A DNA stretch of 64,000 nt, taken from contig JAEVLN010000001.1 in the NCBI GenBank assembly GCA_018350325.1, forward strand, positions 5,237,254 through 5,301,253. The letters run 5' to 3'. The DNA is from Globodera rostochiensis. Lineage: Eukaryota; Nematoda; Chromadorea; Rhabditida; Heteroderidae. Made by a program: the position numbers and the translations under genes. The first letter of the stretch is position 1. Each line of letters opens with the position of its first letter. This document shows positions 12,134-23,223 of this stretch, in pieces. Below the pieces are notes generated by a model. It saw only the letters and a list, made by a program, of their open reading frames with translations. It did no database searches and had not been told where the DNA came from.

Positions 12134-14214
12134 ATGAAATGTGTGTTTTGGTGTGACACTTTTCGGCCATTGAGCAATGCTTTGGCCAGACGGTTCAGTG
12201 CTTATTCTGATGCGGCGAACGATGGGTGGGCACATTGTCTGAGTTTTGAGCGGATAGCCATTTCGTTTGAGTGCTTCGCCAAATGGTCCTCCCCGCCAGT
12301 TGGACCTCCTTGGAAAAGCGTTGGCCCCTTTTGTGCCACGCTCGGCGAAGGAACTGGCCGAAACCCTTGCCGATAATGTTCTCTATCACGCTGTAGGCGA
12401 TGTTCTTGTGGTCAACAAACCTTACGGAGGTTGGTTAAATGCGGCAACGCCGCACGATTGGTCAAGACCCAAAACCTTTGGCTTTGCTGGTTTACCCTTC
12501 ACCTAATTTGCTTTTTTGTTCAGTTGGATCTTTGGGATACACCCAAAAAGATTTTGGCATTTTCCGAACCACACAGTACAAATTCAAAGATCGAATGGAC
12601 ATTTTTGACGGCACGAAGGTGAGGAAGTGGGCAGAATTCTGTGCTAAATTAACTTTTAGAAGGACGATTCGGTCACTTTGGATGATGCGATTCCTTACTT
12701 GAAACAGATATTTAGCGAGCCGAATTTACACTTTTGCTTTGGACTCAAACGGTTTGAAATGAATGCTTTCGAGTTGCTCGAACCGCGTTTAGGTGGGCGT
12801 CCGGTCCGGTGATTCTTCCATGTTCCGAGAATGCGTTTAAGAAGATCCAATACAGGTCCAGTAAATCCATGCCACATGCTGCCTTTATTTGCTTGTCGTT
12901 GTTTTCAGTCTTTTTAATGGGGAGTCCATCAGTCATAGCAATGAACAAAGGGCGGGCCAACACATGCACCGGGCAATGTCGGAGGGGGCGGCGGCAAAGA
13001 TCAAAATGATCCCCGCCAATTTAGGGTAATTACAATATCGCGTCCACCCAAAGACGAGGGCCTCATCTTTGGCTACGCCTCCTTCCAGGACACGCGCCAT
13101 GCCAATGAGGTGATGAACACGGGCCGCCGAAAAGTGCAACATTTTGCGCGCTCTGTTTTCAGTATATCTTCATGCCTTCAGTCAAAGCCAAGAAGCGGGC
13201 AAGGTACGGGAAGTATGCGGTGCAGGGAGAACTCTTCTACCGGGTGCTCGATTCACGGCACGGACTTTCGCTGATCGATATTCACTTTTCGAAATGTAAC
13301 TAATGAGCCCCCCCCCCCCCCGGCGTTTGTGGATTAATTTGAGCCTTCTTAGTCAGCAGACATTTCCCACGGCTCATCCTTTCCCATTTGGGCTCGCCTA
13401 TCTTCGGGGATTGGATTTATGAACGGAGACTGCTTGACGTAGACGGACTGCCGGTCACAGCCGAGCCAAAGGACATGTGGAGGGGCGGACGGAAGTTCGA
13501 GCCCAGCGCCTTTCTCGCCAAAATAGGCCTTGACAGTCTCGAACAGTTGAGGCCTCGGCCGCCACTCTTTTTGACTGTCTACCAGAACACGTTGCCCTTT
13601 TTTGGTGACACAAAGTCGCAGAGGCGTAAAACCAACCTCGTCTCCCGGGCACCGCCTTTTGGTAAGCAAGAATTAATAACTGTGATTATTCTGATTGAGT
13701 TACATAATGCACGAATTGACGCCTTAGGGACCCTCCCCAGGGGCTCATAACCAGTAAGCCTAAAGGTGTCGCTCCTTAAAAAGCGAGTTGCGCTTCGGGT
13801 GGGGATTTCTGCTGGTTTGATGGCCGGCCCATCACTCACTACCAGTCAAGTTGAGGGCCATGGGTGAACGGATAAGCCGAAAGACGGGCTAAGCTTCCTC
13901 CCCTCCCCGAAAAGGAAGAAATAAAGAGAGAGTACGTCTTTTAAAGAGACCCCCCCCCCAACCCTCCCTGGTCTCGAGCCGACAAAGAGGGCTAATTCAC
14001 TTCCGAGTGTCGTTTATTTTACATTTTTTAAAAATTTTATTGAATAAAATTCTATTTCTCAGATCATTTCATGGCCATGGTGGATTTGCTTCACTTCAGA
14101 CCATCCGTCGAGAAACTGTTAAAGTCGCTTGAAACAGAAGAACTGGACAAAGCAGAAATGCCGTCAACCGACGATGGAAACATTGCTAAAAGCGGTGGCG
14201 ATACAAAATTTTGA
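12134..14214 (+). CDS. RluA-type pseudouridine synthase homologue (RPUSD-like), catalytic motif altered
   Basis: RPUSD proteins are RluA-family pseudouridine synthases, many of them mitochondrial. Recognisable parts are FVPRSAKELAETLADN, then NVLYHAVGDVLVVNKPYG (about 12375-12428), matching the family's early 'vvNKP.G' strand, and DDAIPYLKQIF. Next comes FGLKR joined to WASGPVILPCSENAFKKIQ (12738-12853), which aligns with the active-site stretch HRLDxxTSG. Later come PPKDEGLIFGYASFQDT, and ARHFPRLILSHLGSPIFGDW (13357-13413), matching 'rxHQIRvHlahlGhPIlGD'. The last exon ends NIAKSGGDTKF, stop 14212-14214. The catalytic Asp of HRLD is Lys here, and the 'HQIR' positions are also changed, so activity is doubtful; an RPUSD3-like role without catalysis is possible. 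The start is uncertain: the ATG at 12134 needs a 157-bp intron to reach the conserved frame, and another 5' exon may exist. Confidence 0.75.
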
Positions 14215-14878
14215 TTTTCTGTTTTTGTTTTTGTTCAAACCAATACATATGCTCGACAGATCTACACACAATTTTGTTAATTTCACAATTGAAAAAATTT
14301 TACACAATCACAACAATCCCGGGGGCAGTTTATAACTCAAAATGTTATTTTAATGATTTAATTTATTAATGCTCCTTTTCCAATGAACGTGTTTTGCACG
14401 GTTAGCATTGGTGATGAGGAGCCGCCCGCCCTCACTTCAGCCACGGGTTGGCGTCTAACTCTGCTGGTGGTGGTGGTTTGGTTCTCTCTGTCCCATCGTT
14501 CTGTTCTTTCTCTCCCTCCCACTCTCTTTATCCCTCCAGTTCCTTTTAATCTCTCTCTCTCTCTCTTCAGCCCAACCTGTCCAACGCGAATGGAAAGAGT
14601 GTGCAGTGAATTTCCTCACCCTCCCCCCAGGGGTCGTTCTCCAACATTTGCTAGGAAAGTCCAGTCCACGCGTGAAAGTGACTCATCTCATCAGAACATT
14701 TACATGACAATTCTTTTCTTCTTCGGCCCATCTTTTTGCGATGCTTGCCATTTCACGTTGAGAGAATGCTCTTTTTTGCATGTGCCTTCGTTCTCATTTT
14801 TGGTTGCTAGGCTAACTTTTCCCTTTCAATTAGCGTTATTCTGTCAGTGAATTACGAAGATAAATTAACTTTCGATTG
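14215..14878. other. Intergenic region, CT-rich, upstream of the Lifeguard gene
   Basis: About 660 bp. The middle (about 14480-14580) is a pyrimidine-rich run with CTCTCTCTCTCTCTCT followed by a cag, which would make a strong acceptor. A 155-codon open frame here (14383-14850) is low-complexity and shows no family feature, so it is not called as a gene. Likely promoter and outron of the next gene. Confidence 0.4.
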
Positions 14879-16130
14879 ATGGCATCTTATGGACAGCAGC
14901 AACCGCCGTACCAACCCCAAGGCAACAATCCCTACCAATCTCAGCCGGGGTGGAACGTGCCGAATCAGGGTTTTTTGTTGTATCACATTGGTGTGTTGTA
15001 CCAATTCCCATCAAGCTCAAGGGATGCCCGACTACAGTTCGAACCCAAACAATGCCGAGGGCGGCGGAATGCCGAAAAATGAGCTCGGTTTCAATGATCA
15101 GACCATTCGTGCAGCATTTGTGCGCAAGGTGTTCTTTCTGGTTGCGGTCATGGTCAGTTAGTTTCTCCTCATTTTGCTTTTGTTAACCGATGCTTTTAGC
15201 TTGGAGTTGTCACTGTGATGTGCGCTCTCCCCTACATGCACCCGCCTCTGATGGCATTTACAAAGAACAATTTCGGCCTGTACCTCGGCTCATTGATCAC
15301 CTTTCTGGTCGTCTACTTTGCCCTGATGTGTTGTGACGGTGTGCGTCGAAGCTTCCCAACAAAGTGCGGCTTTTTGACTGTTAATTGTTAGCCTTTGTCC
15401 TTTTCAGCTTGATTTGCACCGGAATTCTTACATTGTCGATCGGTTTCGTCACCATGGTTAGTCATACGGTTTTAAAATGGCCAAAATGGCAATTCAGGTC
15501 ATCACGGCTTATTACTCCGTTGAGTCCGTGGTAATGGCCGCAGCGATCACCACCGTGTCATGCGCAGGGATTGCCCTGTTCGCCCTTGTCACCAAACGCG
15601 ACATCACCAGGTTGGGTTTGCGGGGGATTGAATGAATTTTGGATCCGCCGTTGGTTCATGATCTCGAGAAAAACTTCATATTCCTCTTCACGCAAAAGCA
15701 CCTCCCACTTCGGCAGATGGTGGCCAATTCTGTCCGATTGTCCATTCTTTCTTTTCAGCATGCTCGGCTTCGTGCTTATCGCCACCATGGTTTTGATGCT
15801 GTTCGGCTTCATGGTTATCATGTCGTCGTTCTTCTTCCACAGTCGAATTTTGTAAGTTTTACGTTCGGTCATTTCCCTATTCATTTGCCTATTCCTGTCA
15901 GACATATTGTGTACGCTTCCCTGGGGGCCCTGCTGTTCATGTTCTACTTGGCCATCGACATTCAGGTAGTCCGAATGGCTTTTGAACGTTTAGGAAATGC
16001 TTTTCAGATGATAATGGGCGGACGTAAATACGAAATCTCTCCGGAAGAACACATTTTCGCTGCTATCATTCTCTTCATGGACATTATCCAAATCTTTTGG
16101 TTCATTCTATCCATTTTTGGCGATCGGTGA
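14879..16130 (+). CDS. Lifeguard / TMBIM (BAX inhibitor-1 family) membrane protein
   Basis: TMBIM/Lifeguard proteins are seven-span membrane proteins of the ER and Golgi that modulate calcium leak and cell death. The ATG at 14879 starts MASYGQQQPPYQPQGNNPYQ, the Pro/Gln/Tyr-rich cytosolic tail typical of Lifeguard and GRINA members. The core follows: FNDQTIRAAFVRKVFFLVAV (first span), GVVTVMCALP, LYLGSLITFLVVYFALMCCDGVRR, ICTGILTLSIGFVTMVITAY, GIALFALVTKRDIT, LGFVLIATMVLMLFGFMVI, and the family signature YASLGALLFMFYLAIDIQ (about 15911-15964). The C-terminus is MIMGGRKYEISPEEHIFAAI and IIQIFWFILSIFGDR. Reading through gives a stop at 16128-16130. Splicing the GTGAGT there instead would add Ile-Gly and end near 16174. 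The family call is firm; the paralogue is not resolved. Confidence 0.9.
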
Positions 16131-16173
16131 GTTTAGCTTTTCCTTTTTACCGGAAGTAATCAGAATTGGTTAA

Positions 16174-16917
16174 GGAGCTGATGGCTAAGCGCACTTTCGA
16201 TGAAAAGAAATGAATTTCCAAATTCTCCAATTGTATTTGTGCTTAATTATTTAATCTGATGACTTGGAATAGACCCGTTTACTGTCCACTAATCGAAATG
16301 CATTCGATAAAAATTTGGGTTTTAACCCAGTTTAGTTTGGAAAATTAATAGTAAAAAAATAATATTTTTTATTAAAAAGTAAAAATATATTTTTTATTTA
16401 GATTTATTTTTTCAAGAAATTTCAATTTTATAATTTTGTGATATTCTATTAACAAAAACTCGAGATTGTGGGGGGGGGGGGGTCCTTGTCCGGTCTCTAC
16501 GTTTACCTAACTCTTCCGTCGATGCTTATTTGTTGGGGTGCGCAATCGATTCTTTACTTTTCAAATTCATTTCCATCGATTCCATTCAATTTCATTCGTC
16601 GGCTCTAAAAGTTCTTAAATTTCCGCCCCCCGTATTTAAAGTCACTGTCATTTCGATTCCGATCAAATGGCTGTCCAATCGAATGATTGCAAATGAATTG
16701 ATTTTTGTGGACTGCGGCCGAGTAAATACCCAAAATAATCGGTGGAAAAAACAACGGAAAAGAGGCGGCGGGAATGTCGGTAAGTGAATGAAATCGTCGG
16801 CAATTTGAAATTAAATGTTTCACGGATTTTATTGGTCCATTAGCCTCAAATGCCCGGGGGCCACGGCTAATTCTGCCGCTTTATCTCCCGCCAATTTTTT
16901 GACAGCAGCAGCAGAAA
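16174..16917. other. Intergenic region
   Basis: About 740 bp, AT-rich at the left and with a run of about thirteen G at 16470-16482. No coding exon with family support was found. The right end (about 16900-16914) has a GACAGCAGCAG acceptor-like string just before the proposed ATG of the coiled-coil gene. Confidence 0.4.
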
Positions 16918-19612
16918 ATGTTGGAGGAACGGACGCGCGAATTGGAAACGATTCGAAGGCAATTGGCCGCGTTGGAGAGAGAAAAGTGAGTGACGGTAGA
17001 CGAACTGCTTGGCTTTCTCGCAGTGACGTGAAGCATTTGGACGAACGAAAGTGTAAAATTCGGAAAAAGTGTAGCCGGAGGAAGAGGTTTTTGCCCGTTA
17101 CCTCCCCGAGCTCGTTGTGGCTTTGTCCGTTATCGTTTGTTAGAGCTCAGACACTTTTCCTGATAAGCTAGGCCAAATTTAGCCTTTTTTAAACCGGTTT
17201 AGTCTTTTAAACATTTGTTAATTAATGTTTTATGCCTTTTTGCTTAGATTCCCGCCGGATGCACTCACTTTGCTTGCCCAAAAAAGGGAGTTACACGCCC
17301 AATTGGAGCGGGAAGAGATGGAGAAACACGAATTATTAGCACAGGTAAAGGGGGGGGGAGGGTTCTTAGCCACCAATTCAATCCAAATTAACCAAAATCT
17401 TCTTTAATTCAGAACGATTTGGGTTATGAAGAGCGCATTAATACCAAGATTAGATAAATCTGTAAATTATTTGAACAGATTAATGCTTTGGTTGGCGAAA
17501 TGGCCCAATTGAGGGCGAACGCAAATGAGACGGAGGAGGCGGAGGAATTGAGCACGGAACTGGAACAACTGAAGCTGGACTTTGCAAAGAAAGAGGCCGA
17601 GTTGCAGCGGACGAAGGCGGCGGGAGAGGAGGCGCAGAGGAGGCAACGCATTGACCGTTTGGAGAGAGAGCGGCTGGAGGAGGAACTGCGCGAGAGGGAC
17701 GAACTGCTCCGAGGTGTGGGGATGAAGCGCAAGGCGTTTGCCGAAACTTGCAAGTTTTGTCTTTAGAATTAACTGAGACCAGTGACGAGTTGGGAAGGAC
17801 ACTGAATGAAACGAGCAACGAATTAAAGAAGTTGAAGGAGGAGCTGATGGAAGAGAAGGAAAAGTGCCGGAAGGGACAAGAAGCGAGGTGTGTGTGCTGC
17901 TAACGGAAGTTATGCCAACATTTTATGGCCAATTTTCAGAAAAGACAACGAGCAGAGAAGCAGAACGGAAAAAGAGGCGCAGGAGAAAGAATTGGAAAAG
18001 CGCAAAAATGAGTTGGAAACGGCAAAGGAGGAGCTGGAAGAGGAGAAAAAGGAGTGGAGGGCGAAAGAGAAAGCGGTGGGGACAATTGGGTGAGAAAGAA
18101 GGAGTGAAGGGACAAAAGACAAAAGAATTTAATTTGTACAGTGAAGAGAAGCAAAAGGCATTGGAAGCGGAAAGAGAGAGGTGACCCAAACTGATCGGGA
18201 AGCCGACGAGCGGCATATTTATTTAAGGGTATTGGAATTGGGAAAAAGGATCGCTGAGATGGAAACTTTGTTGGAAGAACGAGAAAAGCGGGCAGAGGAG
18301 GAGAGGGCGCAGGCGGACGAGCAGAGACGGAGGACGGACGAAGCATTAGCTGCTGAAACTGAACGGTGATCATTGATCAGTGTGGGGGGGGGTGGTGATC
18401 ATTGATCAGTGGGGGGGGTGATCATTGATCAGTGGGGGGGGTGATCAGATCAGTGTGGGGGGGGGGGTTCATTGATCAGTGGGGGGGGGGTGATCAGATC
18501 AGTGTGGGGGGGGTGATCATTGATCAGTGGGGGGGGGGTGATCAGATCAGGGGGGGGGGAGCATTGATCAGTGGGGGGGGGGGGTTGATCATTGATCATG
18601 GGGGGGGTGATCAGATCAGTGTGGGGGGGGTGATCATTGATCAGTGTGGGGTGGGTGATCTCAATGGGGGGGGGGGGGGGGGGTTATGCGTTTAATTTGC
18701 TATTTTTAGTGCAATTAAATTGGCAAAAAGAGTGGAGGAATTGGAGAAAAATGAGGCCAAAACGGCTGAAGACGGCGCAAGGGAATTGGACGCCGAAGTT
18801 TGTGCCTTGGGGACGCGGAGGGTCCGTCCATTTATTTGTTGGTTTCCTTCAGGTCGAGCGGCTGGAGAACGACAAAGCCCGGCTGGCGGCCGAACTGCTT
18901 GCGGAGGCGCGGAGGGCCGAGAGAAGTGAAAGGGAATTGGAGACGTTTAAGCAATCGCTGGAGGCGAAAGAGGCGGCGGCGGCGGAGGAGCGAACGCGGG
19001 AATTAAACTTTCGGTGGGAATGTCCCCGACGGCTGCGCCATTAAGTTTTGGAAATGAACGATTTTATATGTTAACACAACGAAAAGGGACTTGGCAACGT
19101 CAAATTTGCTAAACTTTTTCTCTGGAATAATTGTAGACAAAATTCAAATTGAAAATAAATATAAAACCAATACGCCCCCGGCGAAATTGTTCTGCCTTTC
19201 AGTCCACAACAGCAACAGCCGACTCCGCCGATGGCAAACCCCCGAAAATCGCAGGACCAAGACGAAAATGATGAGTTGGCCCGTCTGGGAGCGGAGTTGG
19301 ACAAGTAAATTGTTTCCCATTGGGATTTTGAACAATGCGCGGAGTGACACAACAAAAACCGATAGAGGAAACGGAAAAGGTCCCCCGCGGTCAAATCCCA
19401 ACAAATTGCGGCTTACAAATTAGGCACTCGCGCACACCCAACTTTTTTGGTATTCCCCCGGGGGGGGGGACATTTATTAAGCCAATAATATTCGTCTCTA
19501 ATGATCGGTCCTTTTCCTTTTAAGACACCGGCGGTTGGTGACGGTTCTGAGAAAGAAATTGCAGCAAAAAGAATTGGAAAAGAAACGGGGGGACGGAGAG
19601 AACGAAAAATAA
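16918..19612 (+). CDS. Uncharacterised long coiled-coil protein
   Basis: I do not recognise the family. Manual splicing gives a protein of roughly 430 residues that is almost entirely charged heptad-repeat sequence: MLEERTRELETIRRQLAALE (16918 onward), FPPDALTLLAQKRELHAQLE, LVGEMAQLRANANETEEAEE, ELTETSDELGRTLNETSNEL, KELEKRKNELETAKEELEEE, VLELGKRIAEMETLLEE, VERLENDKARLAAELL and ELARLGAELDKHRRLVTVLR. It ends KKRGDGENEK with TAA at 19610-19612. All junctions used are GT-AG and keep frame. A possible small exon (about 17414-17457) was left out because it runs into a TAA. A structural, cytoskeletal or centrosomal role is possible, but nothing specific is shown. The ATG at 16918 is the first in frame; an upstream exon is not excluded. 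One intron holds the TGATCA minisatellite. Confidence 0.7.
18368..18705 (+). repeat. Intronic minisatellite of TGATCA palindromes separated by G-runs
   Basis: The intron between coiled-coil exons is nearly filled by imperfect units of two kinds: GTGATCATTGATCAGT followed by 7-12 G, and GTGATCAGATCAGTGT followed by 7-10 G. About a dozen units are seen. Each holds the self-complementary hexamer TGATCA or its half, and the donor of the intron (CG|GTGATCATT) is itself unit sequence, so the array abuts the exon. Confidence 0.9.
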
Positions 19613-20836
19613 ATTAATTTAGTCTTGCGGGCGGCGGCGGTATTGTTGTGGTTTTTTTTTTGGAAATTGATGGCCATTTTTGGGGCAAAAGGTCCGTCCA
19701 ATGGACAAAAAGTCCGGTAGGCAAAAACTTTACATATTATTTTTTAACCAAATAAATTTGAATATTTCAACAGTATTTTTGGGGGTGCATTTGGTAAGAA
19801 AACAAATTTTGATTTTTGTGTACATTTTTATTTTATTTCATTTTTAAAATATCGTATAATAAATATTATTTTACATATTTTCGGAAACGGCACGTCGATG
19901 TGTTAATGTTTTAGGTTAAATAAAGATTATCCAATGGAGGGGGGGAGGGGGCATCAGATCGAAAAGTGCTTTTTAAATGCTTTAGGCAATTTTAAAAAAA
20001 ATTATTGCTTTACGTGAAGATTTTTTTTGTTGCTCTAACCTTCGATCCATCGATTTTGAACGTCAGCCCTGGGGATTTGTTTTGGGTATAAATCCCTCAC
20101 TGCTGGTTTCAATACACCAATTCCCAAAGCCCGGAGGCCCCCCCCCTTTATTAACACTTCCTCCACTTGTTGTGCCCCCCCCCCCCCCCTCGAGGGGACA
20201 TTCCTTCCTTCTCTTTGTTCTCTTTGGGGCTAATGGCAGGAAGTAATGAACGCGCTGTGTGGGAGGGAGTGCCATTGTCAATGAGACGGAACTTCCCAAC
20301 CTCCGCCACCCCCTCCCCCCCCCAGCCCCAGCAGGACAAACATCCCCTGGGGGGGGGACACATTGGGAAAGTCCTCGGGGACAAAACGCTGGGAGAACGA
20401 ACGACTTGGCGAAGTGCCGTTCCGTCCCACTCAAAATCGAAATGAATGCCATTCATTCCGTCCGTGTTGAGACTTCCGCTTTTTTCTTTTATCTTACACC
20501 CCAACGATAAGTAGTTTTTGTTCCGTCCCGTCCACATTGGCACTTGGAAAGAATGTCATGGCGGGGAGAACAACGAAAGTCGGAGGGGGGCGCCGTGCCG
20601 GTACGTTTTTTGGGCACTTTGGCTGCCCTCCGACCATTCCCTTTGCCCTGCGCACATTAAATGGCCGTTCCAAATGAATTCAATTTGATTTTTTTTCAGT
20701 TTGATAAGCAAAAATGCAATTTGTGAAGTAAATATGTCCAAATTCAAAAGGAGGAAAGAAAGAATAGAAACAATAAAAGCAAAAAAAGAAAATATCTGGG
20801 GCACGACTTTATTTGGGAGGAAAAGACTTTGGGATT

Positions 20837-20872
<36 letters not shown>

Positions 20873-21201
20873 GTCGAAAGGATTCAATTAAAGTATTGTC
20901 AGTTCCGTCGATGGATGTAAATGTAAAATGATTATGACTGCTTTTGTGCGTTGGGGGAGGGGGGAGGGGGGGGGGCGTTAGCATTCACTCACTACGATCG
21001 ATCGGTCCCGACTGGCGAGACGAGAATAAAGAAGCCATTCTCATCAGCAACAATCGATCGGGCGATCTGTCCGCGCAAGTCGGGTAATTCAGAGGTTGGC
21101 CGCCGAGTTGGAATTCATAACGCTGAAGGGGATTTGAAGCATAAGTGCCGTGCCGCCGCTTCCCCCCCCCCCAAAGTCCGTCCGTCCGCCTGCCCATTCA
21201 T
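19613..21201. other. Intergenic region between convergent coiled-coil and FoxA genes
   Basis: About 1.6 kb with no supported exon. The left part is AT-rich. From about 20130 on it has many C- and G-runs and low-complexity open frames on both strands without family features. It must include the 3'UTRs of the two converging genes. The longest G-run of the window lies at 20840-20871. Confidence 0.5.
20840..20871 (+). repeat. Uninterrupted 32-nt poly-G tract
   Basis: Direct reading shows 32 consecutive G between GGGATTGGA and AGTCGAAAG. Such tracts can form G-quadruplex structures and are hard to replicate and to sequence, so its true length may vary. Confidence 0.9.
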
Positions 21202-23223
21202 TTACCTGCCGTACAGCGCATTTGGTGCTCCGCCCGTCCCTCCTCCGTACATGGCGTAGTCGAGTCCGGCGCCGGGTTGTTGCATTGCGCCCGGCACCGG
21301 AAAGCCGGTAGCGGAGTAGCAGTCGAACAGTTGCTGGCTGATGTTCAAGTTTATGTGCAGAAAGTGTTGGTTTCCACCGACGCCGGTGTCCGGATAGAAC
21401 GAGGAGAACGGCGCGGGGTTGGCGGGGCTTTGGAACTGCTGACAGTAACTGTTCAGCGGCACCTGACAAAGAAAGTTCTAGCCAATAAACAACAAATTCC
21501 TTTTTAAAGAAATTCAAATTTGCCCGATCGATCACTCCGTCCCACCCAAAGCAACCTGTCCAACAGCGGAGATCACGCTGGCCATCTGCTGACTTGGACT
21601 GATTGCCTGCTGCAGCAACTGCTGGTGCTGCGTGCTGGCACAGACGCTGCCCCCGGGCACCGTGCCAAGCTGTGCCAACTCCAACGGCGGCTGCTGGCAG
21701 GCGACGCTGAACATATTGGGCGGGGGCGGGTGGAGCGACGGCGAGTTTGGCTGCTGCGGCGGTTGGCTTCGGGCGTGAGTCATGCCGAAGTGCTGTTGCT
21801 GCAGGGCGTCGGCCACCGCATCGCCCAAAGACGTCAAATGCGCCGCTTTCGGCTTCCCAGACCCTTTCGCCCGCTTCTTCTCCTCTCCCAACGTCGGGCT
21901 GCTCGACGTATGCCCTCCGTCTCCGCAAATGTCACCGTCCGTCGTGACGGACATTGGCATCGTGCCGTCAAGACCGGCAAGCAGTACGCCATCGCCCTCC
22001 AGCTTGACCAGGTCCAGCTTCGGCTCCATCTTCATCAGATGATGCTGGTACTGCTTCTGCTCGCTCATCCTCTTCTCCTTCCCCTGAAGGGAATTCAAAG
22101 TTCGACAGAATATCCCCCCGGTCGTTATTTGGCAATGTTTTCGCCCACTTTTGCCTTTCGACGGCTCGGCTCCTTTTCTTTGTGGGCCAATTTGAAGCGT
22201 TTCTGTCGTCTCAAAAAGCATCCATTTTCGAACATATCCCCGCACAATTCGTGCAAAGTCCAAAAGCTTCCTTTGCCCGGTCTGTCCGGAGTCCGTGGCA
22301 CTTTAACGAAGCAATCGTTGAAGGACAACGAATGGCGAATTGAATTTTGCCAGGAGCAGCGCTGAAACGAATTAGCGAGTGATTTGGAATGTTTTGCGAG
22401 ATGGACGAACTTGCTGATGGTTTTTGTAGTAGTCAAAGTACTCCATGATAAAGTTGTAGATTTCGCTGAGTCTGAAAGGTCGGCTTCTTTCTTTCTTCGT
22501 CAATTGGCCCAAAAACCTCCCAAAAACCCCTCCTTACGTGCACATTTTGCGTTCGCTCTGCTGAATGGCCATTGAGATCAAAGAGATGTACGAATAGGGC
22601 GGCTTGTTGGGCCCGAAGTTGCCGTTCTTGCGGATTTTGTTCTAAAATTCGGCGGACATTGCCCAAACCGTTTTTTCTCTTCGCTTGCCCACCATCTCCG
22701 ACTCCGTCAGGTTCATGGCCCCGTCCTGTGGCGTTCTGCACCTTGCGCCCATCCTCCCCGTCCCGTTCTGCTGCTGTTGTTGCTGGTGCTGCTGTTCGTT
22801 CTCCTGCTGCTGCTGCAGCAATCGCTCCCCCCTCCGCTGCTGTTGGGTTGTTTCAGTGTCCATGTTGCAATTGTTGCCGTTATTGCCATCGCCCTCGACC
22901 TTCCTCGGCGACACCGTTGTGGAGGCGGAAAAAGCCGATGGGTAAGACTGGCCGAGGTGATAGGACGAAGGGGACGAGGGCGACTGCTGCTGTTGGTACA
23001 ACGAGACGGGGCCGGCACACGTGCCAATGCCATAGGCCGAGGGGTACGGCGATTGCTGGAGGGAGGGTAGGGCCCCCGGGTACAAATAGGAAGAGAGGGC
23101 CAAAGAGGCGGACGAGGAAGACGATGACGGGAGAACGGACGAAGACGAGGAGGAGGGCAACATGCACCACGGGTTAGTGGCGGAGGAAAGCTGCAGCTGT
23201 TGCTGATACTGTTCGGCGGACAT
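21202..23223 (-). CDS. pha-4: Forkhead transcription factor, FoxA / PHA-4 type
   Basis: FoxA factors are nuclear pioneer activators; in nematodes PHA-4 specifies the pharynx and foregut. Reading right to left, [19 protein letters not shown] (from 23223) begins a Gln/Ser/Pro-rich region. After a 51-bp intron (about 22642-22692) the forkhead starts [20 protein letters not shown], then [20 protein letters not shown], and after another intron [40 protein letters not shown] and [10 protein letters not shown]. The C-terminal part is Gln/Pro/Ser-rich, with [15 protein letters not shown] and [17 protein letters not shown], and ends [11 protein letters not shown], stop at 21202-21204. The forkhead domain is very close to FoxA, except that two residues, Cys-Ser, sit between the Arg and Trp that are adjacent in other FoxA proteins. 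The ATG at 23221-23223 is preceded by a CAG acceptor and in-frame codons, so an upstream first exon is likely. Confidence 0.9.

Noticed and set aside
13740..13870. A GC-rich stretch with stem-like segments that might be a structured RNA or tRNA
   Set aside because: No tRNA cloverleaf, A-box or B-box could be laid out; it lies in an intron of the pseudouridine synthase homologue.
17414..17478. Possible small coiled-coil exon NDLGYEERINTKIR
   Set aside because: It meets a TAA before any usable donor. Splicing directly from the preceding CAG|GTAAAG donor to 17479 keeps the frame and the heptads.
21520..23177. Arg/His/Leu-rich long frames on the + strand across the FoxA gene
   Set aside because: Antisense shadows of the Gln/Ser-rich FoxA coding exons; the - strand has the forkhead domain and correct splice sites.
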